Positions 48,301 through 60,679 of a stretch of 64,000 bases of DNA are shown here, one piece after another. The stretch covers positions 9,099,092-9,163,091 of the forward strand of contig JAQFVV010000020.1 in the NCBI GenBank assembly GCA_028023455.1. Direction: 5' to 3'. The notes beneath the pieces were generated by a model that saw only the letters and a list, made by a program, of their open reading frames with translations, was not told the DNA's origin and did no database searches. Numbering within the stretch: the first letter of the stretch is position 1; each line of letters begins with the position of its first letter. Both the position numbers and the translations under genes were made by a program. Origin of the DNA: Epiperipatus broadwayi. Lineage: Eukaryota > Onychophora > Udeonychophora > Euonychophora > Peripatidae.

Positions 48301-50826
48301 TGCAATGATAGTATATCTATCTGACAAGTCTGTAATCTGGATTAATAATCTTGGAAATTTTTTTAAAATTCCAACCAGGTTTAAGTTGTGCCATCCGGGT
48401 AGTCAGGTTTTGACCAATCCAAAAACTAACCAATATTAGCTAGTAAGAATATATCTAGTTATTCTTGCAAGGAATGCTCTTGGAATATAATGTTATTATA
48501 TTCATTTTTTATGCTCATGAATCAGATTTGAACCTAAGCCAAAAGTATTTTCAGATTCCAATGAGGCTTATGATTATCTATCAAGTAAACAACCTAATGA
48601 ACATTATGTATTTGTAGCTCTGAACATAATAATAATGAAAAATCATTATCATTCTGTTGCATGAAACCTTATTCTTTCATGTTTTTCTATGGGTGACTGT
48701 TGAAAAGTTATTTGTCTGGTATTGGATTATTTAAAGGCAGTTTTACCTTTTGTTGTGTTTGGTTAGGCTTGCAGGTTTGTTTCCAAACCAACAGATAATT
48801 TATTAGTACAAAATATATACACATGTTAGTTAACAAATGAACAAATATAGTTGATATGCTTCAATGCTGAGATAGTTATGTGGAGTAAGGAACTCACTTC
48901 CAGCTAATGATTAGCCTGTGTCATGAGTTCTGGTAAGACTCTTCCAGCTATGTAGTTAGCTTGCCTCGAGTTGGCTCTACTTCAGATGTAGCAGTTTCCA
49001 GTCCATAGGTGGTCTTGGTTCACTGCATGGACATCTCAATAATGACTAGATAAATATCCTTGCTGATGGCAGAAGATTTAATGGAGAACATGTTCTGTTG
49101 TTCAGGTTAACAGAAGTAATTGCTCTCTGCCTTGCCTCCAAAAGGCAGATCCCCTACCTTACTGAAAACACGTGGATTCAGTGAGCATTGGATAGCAACT
49201 GGGTGCTAGCCAATCAGGCAAGGAATCTGGAATAGTCCACTTCTGAAGACAGGGTCAGATATGACACCTTTGTTTTTAGAAAATATATTTTTTATGTATA
49301 AAGCTGAATATGTGTTTATGTACATAACTTTACCCAAAACAGTTCCATTTTAAAAAATATGATATATATACAGAAACTATACCTTTATGATTTTCATTAA
49401 AATATATATTAAATTAATAAATAATCATGCAATTTGCTGCTCAAGAGGTTATAGACATTTGAACATGTAAAATAATAGAGTACATTATAATTCCAGACAA
49501 CTGTCAAACTGAGATTATTCCATTTCACTCAGCTGGGAAATAATCCATGAATTTTTAACTCTTGAATTATATTTATTATTAGAAAGTGCTTCAATTATTT
49601 TTAAAAATAAATATATCTGCAAGAACATTGTTTTTCTTTTTCAAAAATTTTAATAAATAAGTACAATGTTTACAGTGACAATTATGTATACATGGTAAAT
49701 TAAAAGGAAAGCTAGAATTACAAACATAAAAACGAATTACATGATTATAATATGTTTCATATTATTGTAGAGCATCTATTGTAAACTTGAAAAAACAATT
49801 AATACTAAGTGATAAAGCTCTGTATAAATCACGAACTTAATTTTGGCTAATGGCTACAGTTATTAAAAAAGTAATCTATGAATTTTGATTATAGTACTAT
49901 TGTCTAGTAACGTTAATTATTAAAACATACACTAGATGGCGCTGGAATAAACTAACTATAGTGAATTGCTGTTTGTATTACAGATATTAATAGTAAGCCG
50001 AAAAAGTCATTAATAATTTAGATGCTATATTTAAATGCAAAATTTGTTTATATTGTAAACTTTAAAAATTATGATTTATTAACATTCTGCAAAATTTATG
50101 TAAACATTAATTCGTTTTTTATATGTATATAATTTCAATCACTTGTCATGTGACTAATTATTGCTTGTTAAAAATCATTTATATTAGTGAAAAAAAATTA
50201 TTTAAAAATTCATTTATACTTTTTTTTAGTTCTAATAAGTCATTATTATTGATCACATATATAAAACAAATAAATAATTTTTTTTAAATGTAAATAATAT
50301 TTATTTCACATCTCAATTTCACAACAAATCTATTTGATAGCTATCAGCTAGTAATTAGAAGACCTGAAGGAGTTTAAAAATATTGAACTCACCTCATGTC
50401 TCAGACAAAGATTATGAGTCCCCCAAAATCTTGAATATATATATAAAAAAAAAACCAGATCTTTTATATAAATGCCCACTGCATATCATGAATAATATAG
50501 GTCATTTGAGAATGTTCTGCAATCATGAAAAAATCTATTATAAAATTGAAATATTATCTAAAAATATATAATCATGTAGTCTGTTTCTTGGAAGGCTAAG
50601 TGATGTTTGAACAAAAAATGATAGAATGAGCACATTTTGAGTCTACAGATTAAATTATTATATTTTTTGACTGATAATAGCTCTTAGAATCCACACTACC
50701 CTTCATCATTAAATTAAACCACATTAACGAAATGCAATATCCCAATGCCTAGATTGACTATCGAGAGATTTTTTTGATAATGCTTAGTGTGGTTCTTTTA
50801 GATAATATAACAACTTTAGATATCAT
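48301..50826. other. Intergenic, nothing recognised except a CTCF-like site
   Basis: A less AT-rich stretch at about 48880-49260 (CTTGCCTCGAGTTGGCTC, GCAGATCCCCTACC) has no continuous frame. Otherwise A/T-rich. Confidence 0.4.
49930..49943 (+). promoter_or_regulatory. CTCF-like motif
   Basis: CACTAGATGGCGCT fits the conserved insulator-protein CTCF core (CCASYAGRKGGCGC) known from bilaterian animals. A single match by eye in 64 kb. Function is not shown. Confidence 0.35.
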
Positions 50827-50947
50827 TAAGATGTCATTTATGTGTCATAGCATCGGCCGGGAAGTGAACCCGCTAACCTGGGACAACTGCTGGTAAGGCA
50901 GCTGTGCTGACCACTCGACCACCAATATTAGCTAAGATGTCATTTAT
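50827..50947 (-). mobile_element. tRNA-derived SINE with target duplication (copy c)
   Basis: Element 50842-50932, minus strand: TTGGTGGTCGAGTGGTCAGC as the A-box region, anticodon-like loop CTTACCA (triplet TAC) between CTGC and GCAG, B-box GGGTTCACTTCCC, then GGCCGATGCTATGACAC. It is flanked by an exact 15-bp duplication TAAGATGTCATTTAT (50827-50841 and 50933-50947). Unlike copies a and b it has no poly-A tail. Confidence 0.82.
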
Positions 50948-51840
50948 TCTGAGCAATTACACAATTAACATTTCTCATTGAGCATAAAATGAGTTTTCTG
51001 AGCTTCTATCTATCTCATGTTAATTATTTTATTCTTTCAATTCCAACCTGTTACTAAACTGTTTCTGATGAATTATAATTTTTTTGTATGATCAAAGTAT
51101 GATAATTTGAATATGATTGCTTATGCCTTAATTAAGAGTTCAGACACAACCTAATTAATCATTTGTTTCTTTAGCATTTTTCTATCCACAATATTTTCAA
51201 AAGTCTTCACCATTCTCACAGTTCAATGATATCTGAACTATTCCTATGACTTTTATTTAGCATTCAACAGTCACACTTATAATAGACCACTGGAATATCA
51301 TAATTTGAATAATTCTGTTCTTCAGTCTTAAATAGATCTTTTATGTCTAAAAAAATCATTTCCAGGTTTGTCAATAAAGTTTTTTCCAATGTTAGTTTAT
51401 AAAAAATCTCTTGACTATACATTCTTGTATTTTTGTCACTTATTCAATGAGACAAAGCTTTCAACCATGATTAATAATAATTCTGAAGTATCAGTTGTCA
51501 ATATTGTCTTCATAATTTTGGTCAACTTCATATTTATCTGTAATCCCATCTTTACACTCTGTTCTTTAACTTTCCCTACAAGAGTTTGAGGTTTGTTGAA
51601 TTTTGAACAATAAATGGGATATTAGCCAAAAGTCTAAAGCTGCTGACACTTCTTTAACCAATTGTCAATCTATATTTCTTTTTACTCAATGATACTTTCA
51701 TCATTATACAATTGACATTCAATTTAAGTACATGGAGTCACAATTTTCAGAACAGTCTAATGTCTTTGCTAATGTGAAAACAATCTGATTCACCATAACT
51801 CATTTAGAACATTGTGTCTATATTTATATAATGTTCTATC
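50948..51840. other. AT-rich DNA, nothing recognised
   Basis: No TE domain, exon or RNA gene is visible. Confidence 0.45.
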
Positions 51841-51960
51841 ACCCAAACATTATGTTTTTTCAGCAGCGCCCTCTGTGAATAAATATAAAGTCTAAACAAA
51901 TAAATATAAACTTTATATTTATTCACAGAGAGTGTTGCTGTAAAAACAAAATGTTTGTGA
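51841..51960. repeat. Hairpin carrying a CTCF-like core
   Basis: ACATTATGTTTTTTCAGCAG and CTCTGTGAATAAATATAAAG (51847-51890) pair with CTTTATATTTATTCACAGAG and TGCTGTAAAAACAAAATGT (51910-51955). The left arm on the minus strand reads TTCACAGAGGGCGCTGCTG, close to a CTCF core. The right arm has lost it (GAGAGTGTTGCTG). Confidence 0.8.
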
Positions 51961-52019
51961 GGATGATTTAAACATTTAGTATTTAAATTTTGAGCTAGTG
52001 ATATGCATTGGGATATATA

Positions 52020-52441
52020 CATCATCATCATCAATCATTATCAATCCACTGCAGGATGAAGAAGTTTAATCCATCTTCTCTGATCTTTAGCTTCTCTTCT
52101 TCACATCACCCCTGCACATTTTATTTCATCCATCCATCTCACATATGGTCTCTTTCTGGGTCTTTTATGATCTCATGGAATCCAATTTAAGATTTCAATT
52201 GTCCATCTATTATCATCTCTTCTAGCAATATGTCCAGCCCAACTCCACTTCAGTCTTTTAATTTTTTCAATGAGGTCAGTAACAGCTGTTTGTTCTCTTA
52301 CCCATATATTGCATTTTCGATCTCTTCTTGTTATTCCTAACATGCATCTGCCCATACTTCTTTGAGTAGTCTGAATCTGTATTGCTCTTTTATTTAAGTA
52401 TCCAAGTCTCAGATCCATCAGTAAGAAGTGGTAAAACACAC
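52020..52441 (-). mobile_element. 5'-truncated copy of the RTE-like LINE (copy 2)
   Basis: About 420 bp of the 3' end. It reads QTTQRSMGRCMLGITRRD, then VTDLIEKIKRLKWSWAGHIA and ILNWIP, then a TGA in place of an Arg codon. It continues out of frame to the tail (GAT)n at 52020-52031. Truncation falls at the CVLP codons, where a (CA)n(TA)n run begins. It keeps the Trp codon and the roughly 40 bp that are altered in the copy at 840-4099. Confidence 0.85.
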
Positions 52442-52459
52442 ACACACATATATATATAT

Positions 52460-53846
52460 ATTGTAATAAATTTATAAATAGTCATGAGTCGTTGAAATCC
52501 ATTCTTATTACTAATGATATTCTTGGAATATTCCCATTTTGAAATAACCACATATGTTTAAACTGGTAATATATTTCAGATGACATGTATATATAGAATT
52601 TTTATTCTGATGAATTGGCAGGTTTGTAAGATGGAAGTTAGATAATAATTAAAAAACATCAAGCAAATTTAAAATGTGAGCTTATTAAAAAGATTAGAAA
52701 TTTCATAGTTTCAAGTTAAGCATATTGTAGTAGATACAGATATTAATAATATAGTTCAAATGAGATGAGGAGTCATCTTTTTGATTCACCATAAGATTTA
52801 GTGCTGTACTCATTTTAGGCTTGAAAATGATATAGAAATCTCTCAGTAGGCATATGCATATTAATGTAGACAGCTGACATGAGAATAATCTATTGACAAA
52901 ACAATTTACTCTTGAAGACAATTTACTGATTTAATAATTTTTTAATCCTTATATGATATTGAAACACTTCCTGGCTAAACTGTAGCCATTACAACTGTGT
53001 TAACATTGCTTAAAATATTGAAGTTGGTATTTTTAATAAGGAAGACAAATTTCATATTGTCATCTTTCAAATTAATACTTATAAAAAACTTTAAAGCTCC
53101 AATATCACTAATACCAATTTTTTAAACATTTTTTTAAAGACAGCAGCTCTTTGATTTTACTATCTTCTCCTCTCATTCTAATTTGCTAAACATTTAGACA
53201 ATAAATTATTTAATTTAAAAGAACTTTACATTAAAATATTTTATTCAACATTTAATTAAGATTAATGTTTAATATACTGTTTTACATTTAATATTGGTTT
53301 TAAATTATATATGTTTGCACAGAGATTTACTCATAATTAAAACATCTCATTATATGTGAGTTATTAAATATGTAGATGGAATGGTATCTATTTTAAAATT
53401 CTTAACCTACTTTAAATATTAACGATTGGCTGGTTTTAATAGCTAAATTGATACACAATTACTTGCTACTTTTAAGTTTATTGATTTATATTGTAAATTC
53501 ACTATATTGTTATTTTTCTCAAAACCCATTAAATACATACTTATATAATAGTATAATGTAACAGTGTCAATTAAAATGTAATAATTTAAAAGTCAATGAA
53601 ATCTCTGTTTTAAATTTAATTTAAAATCTTATTTTCCATCATTATTTATCTGATAAAGCAGACGTCTAAGTTATTTAGTAGAATGAGAAGTTTATACAAA
53701 CTGATTCAAATTACTGTATATAATATTCACAAGGATATATCTCTAAGTATTTATTTTAATAACTTTAAAAAAATTCACTTCATCATAAATATGTAATAGT
53801 ATAATTAATAAGAGTAATAATGTTCACGACTAAATGGGTTTATGAA
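52460..53846. other. AT-rich DNA, nothing recognised
   Basis: Begins at another (TA)n-TGTAATAAAT edge (52462). No gene is supported. Confidence 0.45.
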
Positions 53847-54043
53847 TAACCATTAGAAACCAGTCAGTATTTAGTCAATCCCAATATAGGTAACAATCAA
53901 CAATCTCAAACTGTTGTCAAGGCAACCTTTTAACAATAAAAATGGAAATGTGTTAAAAGGTTGTTGCCTTGACAACAGTTTGAGATTGTTGATTGTTATC
54001 TATATTGGGATTGTCTTAGTGTTGATTGGTTTCTAATGGTTAG
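53847..54043. repeat. Hairpin with arms of about 90 bp
   Basis: AACCATTAGAAACCAGTCA and CAATCCCAATATAGGTAACA (left) pair with TGTTATCTATATTGGGATTG and GGTTTCTAATGGTTAG (right). The inner AAACTGTTGTCAAGGCAACC pairs with GGTTGTTGCCTTGACAACAG, leaving a loop of about 15-20 bp. Confidence 0.92.
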
Positions 54044-54970
54044 TATAATTAAATACATAACAAATGTATTTAAGTTTAAGTATCTCTAAAAATAATGTAT
54101 GTATGAATTTGCAGCATGTGCTATATGGAATACTTGAAACAGTGTATAATTTTAATATATCTATGGTATGAGAGGTTGGTCTGATTTCTGGGCTGATAGG
54201 TGATGAGCTAAAGATGAAAGATGCACTGATAAGAAAAAACAAAAAAGTTGCAAATATATAAGAAATGTATCTCAAACCAGCTTGTATATTTGATAGTTCT
54301 CTTTTAATTTAAAGCTAGCTTTTTTCACTTTTAGCATAACATCTTACTAACATATGATGTGAAGAATATTATACAATAGTTGGTCGCTCCATAAATATTG
54401 GGTATTTTTTCCAGATTAAATAGCATAATTTGGTCATTGTTTTGACTGATTCATTTTCAATTTTCAGTAATGTACTAAGTCTTCAATTTCAGTAAAATTA
54501 TCTTCTGATAATCTCATTTCTAATATAATCTTATCTTTAATTCCTGAAGATTTTTCTACATAGTATATTTCATCAAAAAAGTCATAGCAAAACTGCTAGT
54601 TTTTTAACAAAGAGAAATAAAATATCTAGAAGAGAGCACACTAACACACCCTATTGTGATAACATGAATTCATTTTATCTCCTATGCCTGTCTTACTTTT
54701 AATTTGTAGTTACTTATGAAATGATGCAATATATACTTAAAACTTCTATTAACACCATAGTCATGAAACACTTGAGTAAAGATATGTAAAATTAATAAAT
54801 AAATGCATCAGAGTTTTTCATAGTTTATTGCATATTTGCTAATGTTAAGTAAATGTTAGCATGTATTTCATAGAACACCAAATTTTGGGTTAGAATATTT
54901 ATTAACTATAATGTGACTATTCCATAATACTTTTTACCAATATGTGAAAATGTTATCCACTTTTTAATTT
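54044..54970. other. AT-rich DNA, nothing recognised
   Basis: No motif. Precedes the candidate exon at 54976. Confidence 0.45.
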
Positions 54971-54975
54971 TACAG

Positions 54976-55061
54976 CTTTTTTGCAAGAATTAGAACCAGA
55001 AAAAGAACTGTTGGTGAAACAGACTGACACAGTCAAGTGTGGCAATGGATGCCAGTACTAA
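54976..55061 (+). CDS. Weak candidate terminal exon of a host gene
   Basis: A pyrimidine-rich acceptor TTTTTAATTTTACAG ends at 54975. The third frame after it is open for 27 codons (FLQELEPEKELLVKQ... then VKCGNGCQY) to a TAA at 55059-55061, with an AATAAA at 55119-55124. This is the layout of a last coding exon with a short 3' UTR. An overlapping frame also encodes a 31-residue peptide starting MDASTNKKQAGE. Nothing similar is recognised, no upstream exon is seen, and such arrangements arise by chance in AT-rich DNA. Confidence 0.2.
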
Positions 55062-55139
55062 CAAAAAACAAGCTGGAGAAAATATTGAAGCTTCAAAAAA
55101 GGATATGACTGATGAAACAATAAAGTTGAAAATATAAAT

Positions 55140-56200
55140 GCAGTGTTTATTAAAAAAATAGATCTGAAAAAAAAAATTGGATTGAAAGTTAGGAATTTGA
55201 GTAAAATATATAATGGAGAATTTATAATGATTGCATTTCATGTTTAACCAACATTCTTCATTTTTCCCAGGTCATAAGATCTTATATTACTTTATCTTTT
55301 GTTCATTATTTATCAATATCAAAATGATAACCTCTAGTCTAATAAATGTTTAGTAATAATTATTAATGTATTTATTTGAAGTGAATGGTGTCAAAATTGT
55401 GAAGTGGGAAGATTGTTAATTTTAGATCAACTTATTGTAATTTAATATTGACAAATACCGAATATATGAAAAAGATAATTGCAAGAGATTGCAGCTGAAA
55501 AGTGTTGTTTCAGATGAAATGCATCTTGGGAATATTTTCCTTTTTGGGATATTTTATTCATACGTTTCAAGAAAGTGATTTGATATGTAGATATAAAAAA
55601 TATTGTTATATGGAAAAAAAAGAAAAGATGAAGTTGGATTAATAATACCATATGGTTATGCTTAGTAAAAATGGATATATTAATTCTTAACTCAATTTAA
55701 AGTTTATTTCTGGGTTAAGAATGATATAATAATCTCTAACCTAATAAATGAATATTTATATATTTTGTCTAGTGAAAATCTTTAAATTATATATATATAT
55801 TAAAACTGTTCAAAGAACTATAGATGTAAACACTAAATCATGATGGGAATTTTCTGTGAAATAATCTACATACATACAATGTAACCAGATAATTTATTAA
55901 TTTGAAGGAAATGATTTCCATTAACAATCATGGCTTGTTTACTTCAGAAAAAGCGTAATACTTTGCTGTGTTACATCACTATTTTACTGTTACAATAACT
56001 GATATTAACAAGGGGTTCTTGTGACTTATGCCCAATGTGCCACTTAATGGCATTGTTGCTTGCAAAAATAATGAAATTTAATGTTACCAGGCCGATAATT
56101 TTTTGCTTTCTGTTCTCCAACAATTTTTAGAAGTATTTAAAAAAAATTTACGAACCAACATTATTTTCTAAATTACATTTTTTAATTACATTATACATTT
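55140..56200. other. AT-rich DNA, nothing recognised
   Basis: No TE domain or exon motif is visible. Confidence 0.45.
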
Positions 56201-56386
56201 CAGTGTGTAGTGCAAACCAAGTTTCAGGAATGTGCAGGGGTCTCTGATGGTTTTACCGATCTGAAGGATTGGCCAATACATACACTATTCTGATGGAAAC
56301 CAAGCTTTCAGTGTGTAGCACTGGAATGTGTGTGTGGGGGGGGGGAACAATGGTTTTGCTGATCCAAAAGATTGGCCAATACATGC
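56201..56386. repeat. Imperfect tandem duplication, offset about 108 bp
   Basis: CAGTGTGTAGTGCAAACC ... GATTGGCCAATACATA (56201-56283) and CAGTGTGTAGCACTGG ... GATTGGCCAATACATGC (56309-56386) share both ends and GATGGTTTTACCGATC or AATGGTTTTGCTGATC in the middle. The second has a G-run at 56334. Confidence 0.7.
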
Positions 56387-59204
56387 AGTCGTCTGAGAAA
56401 ACAAAGTTTATGATTTCCAAAACAATGTATAATGACAAACAATTCATTATTCTCATAGCTGTTCTCCCGCAAACGTGCCTTTTCGTGTGACTTATGTGAA
56501 AGGGGTTCTGGAACATACCCTTTTGCAATTGTTTTCACCATCCAAGATGTGTAGGAAAATGCATGATGGGCTTACAATTATTTGTATGTAATAGTATGTC
56601 AGGTAGGGTGTAAGATCATTATTTCCAATGATATAAAAACACTTATGGCCAGTTGAATTCCAAACACTCGCACATCCTAAGGTAGTGATATATGAAGTAT
56701 GCACTATTTCCATAGTGATGCAAAGCACAGTGTGCGACTAGGCCTGCTAACAACTAATATGAACAGAACTTTTCTATAAGCTATAAATTGGGCCATATAA
56801 ATAGCATATTTCTGTGCCTTTGCAGAGAAGAACACCATCAAGTGGCCACATTGGGTGTAACTCACAACTACCTAACAAGGTTTCTTCATAATTCAATTTT
56901 TGCAGTCCTGTTTTTATTGATTTATTAATTTTAACAAAACATTATGGACAGTCATCTAGCATGAATTGTCTTTACTCTATTGTTTACAGGAGAAAAACAT
57001 TAGATATTCACATCTTTCTAGTTTAGTTTTCAGGCAAGGTTTTTAAAAGTAAAAAAAAATATGACTTTTTGTTTGTTTATTAAATACTTACAATTACTTT
57101 TACAGACAAATTGATTGATAATTATATAAAACAATAAGAATACACATATACACTTTGATTTTACTATTTTATGTTTTATTTTTAAAAATAGGAGTTAATA
57201 AACTTGGTCATAACATTAATAACAAAATCTATGGCATGTGTTACATTATCTGGTAAAACTGACATGATATTAAAATATTTTCAAATATTATAATGCAAAT
57301 ATCACATTTTAAAGCAGAACTTAATAGATTTATTATAAATATACACTCATTTGTTTAAATTTAGAGAAAAATAAAAAAAACAAATTTTAAGGAAGTAATC
57401 AACTCTCCATATATGTTCCATACTATAATATTAAATTATTGATATTAAATATGAGTAAATTCTTTATCCAAGTTACAAGATAAGACTTTGAAAAGATAAG
57501 AACAGCTGTCTTATCTTTGTATGTAAATGCAATTATGCAAGAAAATTTTAAGCATCTTGGAATGAGAGTGTGACTATATTAAATTATTTATTTTATTCAT
57601 CTCTATCTTGTGACTTGGATCAAGAGTTTACATGTATTTAATATCACTAATTGAATATTATAGTATGTCGCATGTGTGGAGGGTTGATTCCTTAGAATTA
57701 CAACTTGACAGTGTGCTGGTAAAAGTTTCTTGATTATTCACAGTAAAAACAAATTTTGCTTATTTTCTGAGAGTATTTACTTTCACATCAATGTATGCCA
57801 TACCTTTGTTCATATTCATTTTTTCAATATTTGCAATATTCCAGTATCATTTTTTAAAATACTTTTTATTTGGAAAATTAAATTAAAAAAAAAAATCAGT
57901 TTTGATACAAAATAACGGTTTTATTCAGGAATGAAAAGTTGAATCTTTTCAAAAACTTCCACCAGGTATAACAATAGAAAATGAAAAAAATCATAGGTGT
58001 TAAAAATTAGTAACACAAGCTATCTGATTTAATAATCATAAAACAGTATTAAATGAGAAGTTGATTTAGTATAAATCAAACAAACATTATTTTGAATATA
58101 GTAAAATTTATTCCGGAATTTTTTGTTATATATGTAGGTAATCATTGAAATGTAATGAGAATTATTCATGTAATAATCTTGTTAAAGTTTCAGCTATGAT
58201 GTAACCAGGTAACAAGTAATTAAATTTGGCAATGCAAGCTGAAAATTCACAATCTATTAATATTAATATATAGAAATAAATACTAAGTAGCTTCAGCATG
58301 TCTGCCATCTTGAATAGGATTTTATAGTTAAAATTTAAAATTTAAAAAAAAATTCATTGAAGTCAAGCGATATTAATAGTCTCAAGTGAATAGGCAACTT
58401 TCCATAATATATTTACAAAATATGTCTCTTTGATGTTTCTTTTCTTCAAATCATTTTCCATATTTACAACAAAAACTCTGTCAAACTTCCATGATAAATA
58501 ACTGAATGTTCAATAAATACAGATTCTTAAATCTATCCACAGAATATCTAATTTATCATATATATGAGACAGAGTAATAGATATATGCCACTAGATTATA
58601 CAATTTATTTAAGCAATGTTATATTAATGATATTTTATGCAAACAATTTTCTGTTAATAGTACTGTAATAAATTAAAATTTTTACGATGTAAAACTATTA
58701 TTAGTATTTTTCTAAAATAACCACATTTAATAAAATAATAACTTTGTTTTTTAGGTATAAGTTATCAGTATGTATTTCTGTACAGCATCTTATTTTGAAA
58801 ATTATTTTTAGTCATAATAATTGTTTATTCTGTAATTTTGATTTTAAATTAACATTACTTTATTATCATCCTCCATGTTTTTTTCATTAGCTATTGCTTC
58901 TCTGCAGTCAGCAATAAGTCATGTCTGTCTCATCTTTAAGTATTAAACAACATATTACCTCATTAATGTCATCTATAGTGGAATATCTTCAACAGTCTTT
59001 TTTTGTGTGTGTGTTACTCATATCAATTTGTATAAGAAAACAAAAAATGCACTTATATTGGGATGAGAATGGAAAAGTTAAGTTAAAGGTTTCTCCATTT
59101 AGTTCTAGTTAAAGAAAGTAAAAAATTATATATTTTGCTCAGTTTGTCATTTTAATGCCAAGAAATTACATAAACTTGAAAGAATCTGATTACACAATAT
59201 ATAT
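56387..59204. other. AT-rich DNA, nothing recognised
   Basis: Overlapping short open frames on both strands at 56250-56730 are uninterrupted by chance and have no motif. No gene is called. Confidence 0.4.
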
Positions 59205-60562
59205 CGTCATCATCAACCATTATCAATCCACTGCAGGATGAAGGTCTCTCCAAGTTCAATCCATCTTCTCCAATCTTTACTTTCTCTTCTCCACACCCAA
59301 TTATCCATCTATTATTATTTCTTTTAGCAATATGTCCAGCCCCTCTCTGCTTCAGTCTTTTAATTTTTTCAATGAGGTCAGTAACACCTGTTTGTTCTCT
59401 TAACCATATATTGCGTTTTTGATCTCTTCTTGTTACTCCCAACATGCATTTCCCCATACTTCTTTGAGTGGTCTGAAGTCTCTGTATTGGTCTTTTATTA
59501 AGTGTCCAAATCTCAGATCCATAAGTAAGAATTGGTAAAACACATTTATTTAAAAACTTCCTTTTCAAACACATAGGCATATTCCCTTTTACTATCAAGT
59601 TATTTCTACCAAAAGCACTCCAACCAAGATTAATTCTATGAGCAATTTTATCCATTATGTTTCCATCTGTATTAATAATCTGACCAAGGTATTTGTAACT
59701 GTTAACTTCTTCTAATTCATCATGATCAATCTTTATTTTCATATTTTGGAAAAATCCATTAAACATTACTTTAGTCTTTTTAACATTTATCTTTAGTCCT
59801 ACTTTCCTACTTTCACCTGATAACTCCTGCAACATTTCCTGCAGCTCTAAAGCATTATTTGCAAAAACAACTACATCATCTGCAAAATCTAAATGAATTA
59901 AATAATATCCATTTACTTTCACTCCTTTAGCTTCTCATTTTAATCCACAAAATACTTCTTGCAGCACTGCTGTAAAATGTTGTGGAGATATCGAGTCACC
60001 CTGTCTTACACTCTTCACAATATTAACTTTCCAAGTATCATTATGTAGCTTAATTGTTGTTGTTGCATTTTTATAAATATTCCTTAAAATGTGACAATAT
60101 CCTGGATCTATACCTTGATGATCCTATGCTTTAATCACTGAAGAAATGTTTATAGAATCAAATGCCTTTTCATAATCTACAAATCCAAAACATAATGGCA
60201 ACTCATATTCATTTGTCCTTTCTATAACTTCTCTCAATACCTGAATATGATCTATTGTACTAAAACCACTTTTAAATCCAGCTTGTTCTCTTGGTTGGTG
60301 GAAATACAATGTTCTCTGTAGACGAGTTGTAATTATCTTGGTAAAAATTTTGTATAAAACTAATAAAAGGCTGATAGGTCTGTAATTTCTAATATCTTCT
60401 TTATCACCTTTTTTAAATATTAATATTATTACTGCTCTTTTCCAATCATCTGATACATCTTTATCATTTAGACATTTGGTATATAACTTTGCTAAAAAAA
60501 ATTCTATTTTTTTACTTGCTTCTTTTAATATATCAATTATAATTCCATCATTATCTGGAGCC
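59205..60562 (-). mobile_element. 5'-truncated copy of the RTE-like LINE (copy 3)
   Basis: About 1.36 kb of the reverse-transcriptase half and 3' end. It starts inside the GKAPGNDGI motif, and its 3' end is a shortened GAT tail near 59206. It is very similar to the element at 840-4099 and keeps the LTYGSEIWTLNKRPI codons deleted there. Defects are listed in the reading-frame entry. Confidence 0.9.
59206..60562 (-). pseudogene. Reverse transcriptase of LINE copy 3, interrupted
   Basis: Open blocks are NDGIIIDILKEA, then KKGDKEDIRNYRPISLL, then AGFKSGFSTIDHIQVLREV and VDYEKAFDS. A TAG at 60126-60124 replaces Leu before DHQGIDPGYCHIL. It then reads VRQGDSISPQHFTAVLQEV, a TGA at 59937-59935 replaces Trp, and it continues LDFADDVVVFANN with the catalytic FADD intact, then the thumb and VTDLIEKIKRL. 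A deletion near 59300 removes the segment after RDDNRW. Truncation means no endonuclease. Confidence 0.88.
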
Positions 60563-60679
60563 ACTAATATCAATTTTTCCATCAAGTAATTTTTTTAACA
60601 TTACTGTGTCTGTAAGTATTGATTCAACATTTAAATTTTCTTCCTTTATTAATCTAATAAATATTTTCTCCATATTATC

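Noticed and set aside
56253-56728. Overlapping open frames on both strands
   Set aside because: Frames on both strands are open because stops are locally rare around a G-run and a duplicated segment. Their peptides have no motif.
60551-60673. 40-codon minus-strand frame (MEKIFIRLIKEENLN...) between the two LINEs
   Set aside because: Looks coding-like, but a TAG lies 27 bp upstream of its ATG, it runs into the truncated LINE, and it matches neither LINE. Too short to call.
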